The notes under the pieces were generated by a model, which saw only the letters and a list, made by a program, of their open reading frames with translations, was not told the DNA's origin and made no database searches. Of a DNA stretch of 10,624 nucleotides, positions 6,945-10,624 are shown piece by piece. This DNA comes from an uncultured Ruminococcus sp. (GTDB taxonomy: Bacteria > Bacillota > Clostridia > Oscillospirales > Ruminococcaceae), in the NCBI GenBank assembly GCA_900554975.1, contig USJI01000014.1, forward strand, positions 1-10,624, written 5' to 3'. A program made the translations under genes and the position numbers. Numbering within the stretch: the stretch's first letter is position 1; the number at the start of each line of letters is the position of its first letter.

Positions 6945-8216
6945 ATGCTTGATATTAAAATTATCAGAGAAAATCCGGACAAGGTAAAGGCAGCACTGAA
7001 AACAAGAAATGCTGATTATGACAGCTACATTGACGAAATTCTCGACATTGACGAAAAAAGAAGAAAGCTTTCAACTGAAACTGACGCTTTAAAGGCTGAG
7101 CAGAATAAAGTAACAAAGCAGATTCCTGTTATGAAGAAAAACGGCGAGAATACTGACGCTGTTATGGCAGAGATGAAGGAAATTTCTGAAAAGATAAAGG
7201 CAGACAATGCTACAATAAGCGAACTCGAAGCAAAGCAGAGAGATGCTCTCCTGAGAGTACCGAACATTCCGTCTGAAACAACTCCAATAGGCAAGGACGA
7301 CAGCGAAAACGTTGAAATAAGAAAATGGGGCGAACCTACTAAATTTGACTTTGAACCGCTGGCACACTGGGATATCGGCAAGAACCTGAATATTCTTGAC
7401 CCTGAAACAGCTGCAAAGGTAACAGGTACAAGATTCCATTTTTACAGAGGACTTGGTGCAAGACTTGAAAGAGCTATCATTTCATATTTTCTTGATACTC
7501 ATACAGAAAACGGCTACACAGAAATCCTTCCGCCTTACATGGTAAACAGAGCATCAATGACAGGTACAGGTCAGCTTCCTAAGTTTGAAGAAGACGCTTT
7601 CAGAGTTGCAAACAATGATTATTTCCTCATTCCGACAGCAGAAGTTCCTGTAACAAATATGCACAGAGATGAGATTTTACAGGGTGCAAATCTTCCTATC
7701 AAATACTGTGCTTACTCAGCTTGTTTCAGAGCCGAAGCAGGAAGTGCCGGCAGAGACCAGAGAGGTCTTATCCGTCAGCACCAGTTCAACAAGGTAGAGC
7801 TTGTTAAGTTTGTTAAGCCGGAAACCTCATATGACGAACTCGAAAAGCTGACAAATGATGCTGAAAAGGTTCTTCAGGGACTTGGTCTTCCTTACAGAGT
7901 TGTTGCACTTTCAACAGGCGACATCGGATTCTCAAGTGCCAAAACTTATGATATTGAAGTTTGGATGCCTTCATACAACAGATATGTTGAGATTTCAAGC
8001 TGTTCAAACTTTGAGGATTATCAGGCAAGACGTGCAGGAATCCGTTACAAGGACAGCCCGAAGGATAAGGCACAGTTTGTACATACACTTAACGGTTCAG
8101 GCGTTGCAGTCGGAAGAACAGTTGCCGCTATTCTGGAAAATTACCAGAATGCAGATGGTTCTGTAACAGTTCCGGAAGTACTTGTTCCGTTCATGAAAAC
8201 AGATGTTATAAAATAA
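6945..8216 (+). CDS. serS: Serine--tRNA ligase SerRS
   Basis: Class II aminoacyl-tRNA synthetase that charges tRNA-Ser (and tRNA-Sec) with serine in the cytoplasm. At 423 aa it is full length. Residues about 1-110 form the N-terminal domain with the long two-helix coiled coil (rich in Lys/Glu/Asp, 30-105) that grips the long variable arm of tRNA-Ser. The catalytic domain shows TAEVPVTN (231-238), class II motif 2 beginning [17 protein letters not shown] (261-277) and motif 3 GSGVAVGRT (384-392). AGGAAG (6930-6935) lies 9 nt before ATG 6945. The gene starts 26 nt after spo0J with no visible promoter or T-box between, so it is probably the third gene of the soj-spo0J-serS transcript, which ends at the terminator 8223-8250. 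Confidence 0.97.
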   Translation: MLDIKIIRENPDKVKAALKTRNADYDSYIDEILDIDEKRRKLSTETDALKAEQNKVTKQIPVMKKNGENTDAVMAEMKEISEKIKADNATISELEAKQRDALLRVPNIPSETTPIGKDDSENVEIRKWGEPTKFDFEPLAHWDIGKNLNILDPETAAKVTGTRFHFYRGLGARLERAIISYFLDTHTENGYTEILPPYMVNRASMTGTGQLPKFEEDAFRVANNDYFLIPTAEVPVTNMHRDEILQGANLPIKYCAYSACFRAEAGSAGRDQRGLIRQHQFNKVELVKFVKPETSYDELEKLTNDAEKVLQGLGLPYRVVALSTGDIGFSSAKTYDIEVWMPSYNRYVEISSCSNFEDYQARRAGIRYKDSPKDKAQFVHTLNGSGVAVGRTVAAILENYQNADGSVTVPEVLVPFMKTDVIK

Positions 8217-8222
8217 TTTATT

Positions 8223-8250
8223 AAGAGGACGCTTTCGGGCGTCCTTTTTT
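8223..8250 (+). terminator. Intrinsic terminator of soj-spo0J-serS
   Basis: The stem AGGACGC / GCGTCCT (8226-8232 and 8239-8245) has a TTTCGG loop, is flanked by AAG/TTT that can extend it, and is followed by a T tract to 8250. It begins 6 nt after the serS stop. Confidence 0.92.
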
Positions 8251-8306
8251 ATAGTGTGATTTGTGGAATGAAATAAACTGTATTATATTAAATAGTTTAG
8301 TAAGCT

Positions 8307-8444
8307 GTCGAGCCTTATCTTTACTAATGCCTAAAATGAGCCACGTCTAAAAACTTTCTTCAGAAAGCGGTCGAGCCTTATCTTTACTAATACCTAAAAT
8401 GAGCCACGTCTAAAAACTTTCTTCAGAAAGCGGTCGAGCCTTAT
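8307..8444. repeat. 63-bp tandem repeat, two full units and a partial third, hairpin at each full-unit end
   Basis: Unit 1 is 8307-8369 and unit 2 is 8370-8432; they differ at a single position (G at 8329, A at 8392). A third unit begins at 8433 with GTCGAGCCTTAT and then diverges. Each full unit contains GAGCC twice and ends in the inverted repeat CTTTCTTCAGAAAG, giving hairpins at 8354-8367 and 8417-8430. The same hairpin core ends the 39-bp elements at 39-77 and 8469-8507, so the two repeat types share a module. I recognise no known element here. It is not CRISPR-like, since the units abut with no spacer. Confidence 0.88.
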
Positions 8445-8468
8445 AAAAGTGTATCTGTAAGATGAACA

Positions 8469-8507
8469 GCGAATTAAAAGTCTTTGCCAAGCTTTCTTCA
8501 GAAAGCG
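8469..8507. repeat. 39-bp dispersed hairpin element, copy B
   Basis: It is identical to copy A (39-77) except at 8474 and 8488 and lies in the same orientation. It ends with the perfect hairpin GCTTTCTTCAGAAAGC (8491-8506), 6 bp upstream of the -35 box of the following gene. It is either a dispersed intergenic repeat or a structure placed upstream of genes. Confidence 0.8.
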
Positions 8508-8512
8508 GGGGG

Positions 8513-8541
8513 TTGAAATGAAAGCGATTTTTTGATATAAT
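8513..8541 (+). promoter_or_regulatory. Sigma-A promoter of the TIM-barrel gene
   Basis: TTGAAA (8513-8518, 5/6), a 17-bp spacer and a perfect TATAAT (8536-8541). Transcription should start near 8548, a few bases before GGAGGG (8560-8565) and ATG 8572. The promoter looks fully functional even though the gene it serves is frameshifted. Confidence 0.8.
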
Positions 8542-8571
8542 ATATGTATAAAAAAATACGGAGGGTTGACA

Positions 8572-9365
8572 ATGAAAGCCGGTGTTTCAACGGCGTGTTT
8601 ATATCCGAAACTTCTTGAGGAATCGCTCTATGACTTTGCTGTCAACGGCATTGACCATGTTGAAATATTTGTGAATACAGACAGCGAATTGAAAAAATCA
8701 TACGTCAGCGGTCTTGCACAGACACTTAAACAGTTCGAGGTGACCTGCCGTTCGCTTCACCCGTACAGTTGTCCTATTGAGCCGATGATGTTCTTTTCAG
8801 TGTATGAAAGACGTGTTGCGGACGCTCTGGAATACTATAAAAAATATTTTCAGGCGATGAATATTCTTGGTGCGGAAATTTTGTTTTTCATGGAAACAAG
8901 AATATCATGAAAATTTCTGGCGAACTTTACTGTGAAAGATTTTCAAAGCTTGTGGAACTGGGCAAGGAATTCGGTGTTACCGTTGCCCAGGAAAATGTTT
9001 CACGCTGTACAAGCGGCTCTCTCAGCTTTATGAGGGAGATGGTGAACCTTATGGGAACGGACGCTAAATTTGTTCTTGATACCAAACAGGCGATAAGGGC
9101 AGGGGAGAAAAGCCTTAACATAGTGAGAGTGCTTAAAGAGCACATTGTTCACGTTCATATCAGTGACAGCGGTGAAATGGGGGATTGTCTGCAAATCGGC
9201 AGGGGCAGGTTTAATGTAAAACAGTTTCTGAGTATGCTTTATAAAGAAAGCCCGCAGTGTTCGGTTATGCTGGAACTTTACCGCAGTAATTTTGACGGGA
9301 TTTCTGACCTTGTAAACAACTTTCACACACTTGAAAAGATGATAAGTTCTGTTTCAGCGGAGTGA
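8572..9365 (+). pseudogene. Sugar phosphate isomerase/epimerase-like TIM-barrel protein, frameshifted
   Basis: The gene is read as two pieces. The first half (8572-8910, 112 aa) ends in METRIS and a stop; the second (8907-9365, 152 aa from an internal ATG) continues in another frame. Adding one T to the run 8884-8888 would join them into about 264 aa, reading ILFFHGNKNIMKIS, the normal length for the AP-endonuclease-2/xylose-isomerase-like TIM-barrel family. Expected metal and active-site residues remain: Glu in HVEIF, His in LHPYS, Glu in AQEN, Asp in LDTKQA, His and Asp in HVHISDS, and Glu in MLELY. The substrate is unknown; the family includes sugar and inositol isomerases or epimerases. 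ATG 8572 follows GGAGGG by 6 nt. The frameshift could be a recent mutation or a sequence error. The pieces overlap by ATGA, so separate translation of the second half cannot be excluded. Confidence 0.8.
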
Positions 9366-9446
9366 AAAAGCTTACTGAAAATTTGTACAAAGCGAAATAA
9401 TATTGAAGTCCTGAATTGTGCATTACTACAATTTTTCAATTAAGTG

Positions 9447-9475
9447 TGGTAAACTTGTAATTTTTGTGCTATTAT
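9447..9475 (+). promoter_or_regulatory. Possible extended -10 promoter of the small membrane protein gene
   Basis: TGCTATTAT (9467-9475) is an extended -10 with TATTAT (5/6), preceded at 17 bp by a weak -35, TGGTAA (9447-9452). The start would be near 9482, giving a leader of about 75 nt. The rest of the gap 9366-9556 is AT-rich, and I saw nothing else in it. Confidence 0.4.
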
Positions 9476-9556
9476 GATATGTAATGAAAATTTTTATTGC
9501 TGACTGAGGAAATTTTCATATATAAAAAAGAATTCAGCAGCAGAATGGAGATAAAA

Positions 9557-9943
9557 ATGGCTAACAATATGTTTGATTCAGATGATTATTCAGGAAGATT
9601 TGACACAAACGACATTGAACAGAATAAAATCATTGCCGCAATCGGCTACATACCGGTTCTGTTCCTCGTGCCTATGCTTGCAACATCTTCACCATACGCT
9701 AAATTCCATGCAAATCAGGGTCTTATCCTTACTGTTGTTTCAATAATTCTGAATGTTGCACAGTGGGTTCTCGGCAAGATTTTCGGTCTGATTCCGGTTC
9801 TGAGAGCATTTGTTCCGGGAGTTATTTCATTTGCGGTTGGTGCGGCTGTTCTGGTATTTATTATTATCGGTGTTATGAATGCTGCACAGGGAAAAGCCAA
9901 GAAGCTTCCGATAATCGGCGAATTCTTTGACGTTATTCACTGA
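9557..9943 (+). CDS. Small multi-pass membrane protein, DUF4870/Tic20-like
   Basis: This is a 128-aa protein of unknown function. An acidic, Asn/Asp-rich cytoplasmic-type N-terminus (1-23) is followed by hydrophobic segments at about 25-42, 54-75 and 86-108. A short basic loop and GKAKKLPIIGEF near the end complete it. The combination of AKFHANQGL between the first two segments and NAAQGKAKKLPIIG after the last is typical of small DUF4870/Tic20-type membrane proteins, a family I assign from memory of its pattern. ATG 9557 is chosen because TGGAG (9546-9550) lies 6 nt upstream; the in-frame ATG 9545 overlaps that site. The gene stands alone with its own possible promoter and is convergent with the next gene. 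No role can be deduced. Confidence 0.75.
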   Translation: MANNMFDSDDYSGRFDTNDIEQNKIIAAIGYIPVLFLVPMLATSSPYAKFHANQGLILTVVSIILNVAQWVLGKIFGLIPVLRAFVPGVISFAVGAAVLVFIIIGVMNAAQGKAKKLPIIGEFFDVIH

Positions 9944-9966
9944 TATTAAATTATTTTTTGTACATT

Positions 9967-9999
9967 AAAAAAGGGCATCTCCCAAAAGGAGATGCCCTT
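9967..9999 (-). terminator. Intrinsic terminator of the minus-strand surface-protein gene
   Basis: A perfect 12-bp stem, AAGGGCATCTCC / GGAGATGCCCTT (9971-9982 and 9988-9999), has a 5-nt loop. Read on the minus strand it is followed by a run of six Ts (complement of 9967-9972), partly in the stem. On the plus strand only AAATTATG follows, so it serves mainly the minus-strand gene, although the hairpin may also slow transcripts from 9557-9943. Confidence 0.88.
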
Positions 10000-10019
10000 A
10001 AATTATGCTTTTCCGGATT

Positions 10020-10624
10020 TTATTCCAGACCGCTTACAGTGAATGTTATTTCAACATACTGATTTATTGTTGTGTCATTTGCGATGATTGAATCGCCGTT
10101 CCATGGAATGATATAAGCTGTTGCACCACCGTAAGATTCGTTGTATTCATCAAGTGCAACAACTGCGTCAGCTAATGTTTTTCCTTCTGCAAGCTGAGCG
10201 TCATTACCGTCAATTATTAAACTGTCAAGAGTAATATTGAGTGAACTGTAATTGTCTAAATTAATCATTTTTCCGTTATCAGGAGCAAACAGACGAACAC
10301 CAAGAGCGTTGATTTTTGTTACATCTGAAACTGCAATTCTTGCTGTGTAAGTTCCGTTGCCTGTAATTTCAGGAATAAGGAATCCTGTTGCCTTGTCAGC
10401 AGCATTTTCAAAAGCTGTCTGATTCCAGAGATTAACCTGTCCGGAGTTAGTGTCAAACGATGCAACAACTGCGGCTCTCTTAACGTCTGTACCTGCAATA
10501 TCATTTTTGCTCAGGTCAGCTGTTGTAGTAACCTTTGAGATTGAAACAGAAGTTGTAGTTGCAGATGTTTCAGAAACTGTTGTTGTAGCCTCTGTTGTGG
10601 TTGTGGCCTCTGTAGTAGTAGCTT
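10020..10624 (-). CDS. Probable secreted or surface protein, C-terminal part (Thr-rich linker plus beta-rich domain)
   Basis: The frame is open from the stop at 10020-10022 to the right edge of the window, so 200 residues of the C-terminus are visible and the N-terminus is missing. The first ~45 visible residues are a low-complexity linker dominated by Thr with Glu-Ala, Val and Ser, including repeated EATTT. After it comes a domain of about 150 residues with alternating hydrophobic and polar stretches, including VNLWNQTAF, GNGTYTARIAV, INALGVRLFAP and VEITFTVSGLE. It has no Cys and looks like a beta sandwich. Thr-rich linkers joining domains are common in secreted and cell-surface proteins of Ruminococcus. 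No dockerin, sortase motif or C-terminal membrane anchor is present at this end. I do not recognise the domain, so binding or enzymatic function is not assigned. A terminator follows at 9967-9999. Confidence 0.8.
   Translation of the reverse strand, partial: ATTTEATTTTEATTTVSETSATTTSVSISKVTTTADLSKNDIAGTDVKRAAVVASFDTNSGQVNLWNQTAFENAADKATGFLIPEITGNGTYTARIAVSDVTKINALGVRLFAPDNGKMINLDNYSSLNITLDSLIIDGNDAQLAEGKTLADAVVALDEYNESYGGATAYIIPWNGDSIIANDTTINQYVEITFTVSGLE

Larger units (their letters stand above)
8251..8571. other. Gene-free, repeat-rich interval between serS and the TIM-barrel gene
   Basis: I find no convincing coding sequence in these 321 bases; all frames through the repeats are interrupted by stops. 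The first 56 bases are AT-rich and featureless. Then come the 63-bp tandem units (8307-8444), a short unique stretch (8445-8468), the 39-bp hairpin element (8469-8507), a promoter (8513-8541) and a ribosome-binding site GGAGGG (8560-8565) for the next gene. Confidence 0.85.

Noticed and set aside
7855..8166. Plus-strand open frame of 103 codons inside serS
   Set aside because: It is out of frame within the conserved catalytic domain of serS and has an implausible composition.
8337..8346. Further parS site in the repeat units (GCCACGTC)
   Set aside because: It lacks the CACGTG core and palindromic arms. Only the two 16-bp palindromes at 1498 and 5145 qualify.
8307..8507. CRISPR array
   Set aside because: Units are 63 bp and abut directly with no variable spacers, there are only two full copies, and no cas gene is in the window.
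8880..8892. Programmed -1 ribosomal frameshift joining the TIM-barrel halves
   Set aside because: The frame-0 context is G TTT TTC, which is not an X XXY YYZ slippery heptamer, slipping would mispair in the P site, and T5 is short for transcriptional slippage. A mutation or sequence error is simpler.
9413..9436. Terminator after the TIM-barrel gene (AATTGT...ACAATTTTT)
   Set aside because: The stem is only 6 bp and almost all A/T with an 8-nt loop, too weak to call.
10319..10504. Minus-strand frame of 61 codons near the right edge
   Set aside because: It overlaps, in another frame, the open frame that runs from the window edge to the stop at 10020 and carries the Thr-rich linker.

Overview
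The window looks like an origin-proximal chromosome segment of a Clostridia-class Firmicute, most likely a Ruminococcus-like member of the Oscillospiraceae. The gene order mnmE-mnmG-rsmG-noc-soj-spo0J is the classic oriC-flanking block of Firmicutes. It carries two perfect parS palindromes. The Thr/Glu-rich linker protein at the right end is of a style common in Ruminococcus. The organism is inferred from gene content and style, not from a database search.

Positions 1-4165 hold a tRNA/rRNA modification operon. mnmE and mnmG make the cmnm5U34 wobble modification, and rsmG methylates 16S rRNA. The genes are tightly packed: mnmG and rsmG overlap by 14 nt, and one parS site sits in the 48-nt mnmE-mnmG gap. 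A 12-bp-stem terminator ends the operon. Positions 4166-5104 hold noc, a ParB paralogue with the Noc-type DNA-specificity residues, flanked by its own likely promoter and terminator. Positions 5145-8250 hold a second parS, a strong extended -10 promoter, and then soj (parA), spo0J (parB) and serS, ending at a terminator. ParA and ParB with parS form the chromosome partition system. Noc is expected to be the nucleoid-occlusion factor, and a 13/14 match to the Bacillus Noc-binding site lies inside soj.

Positions 8251-8571 are gene-free and repeat-rich. They hold two full 63-bp tandem units plus a partial third, each full unit ending in a small perfect hairpin. A separate 39-bp hairpin element follows, and a near-identical copy of it lies upstream of mnmE at the window start. 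A good sigma-A promoter follows and drives a sugar phosphate isomerase/epimerase-type TIM-barrel gene (8572-9365). That gene is broken near its middle by a one-base frameshift in a T run, although all the metal-site motifs remain.

Positions 9366-10624 hold a small multi-pass membrane protein (DUF4870/Tic20-like), then a hairpin terminator between convergent genes. Last comes the 3' end of a minus-strand gene for a probable surface or secreted protein: a Thr-rich linker followed by a C-terminal beta-rich domain. Its 5' end lies beyond the window.

I saw no tRNA, rRNA, CRISPR array, transposase or phage gene. The least explained parts are the hairpin repeat family, the relation between the parS/NBS-like sites and gene expression, and the frameshifted TIM-barrel gene.
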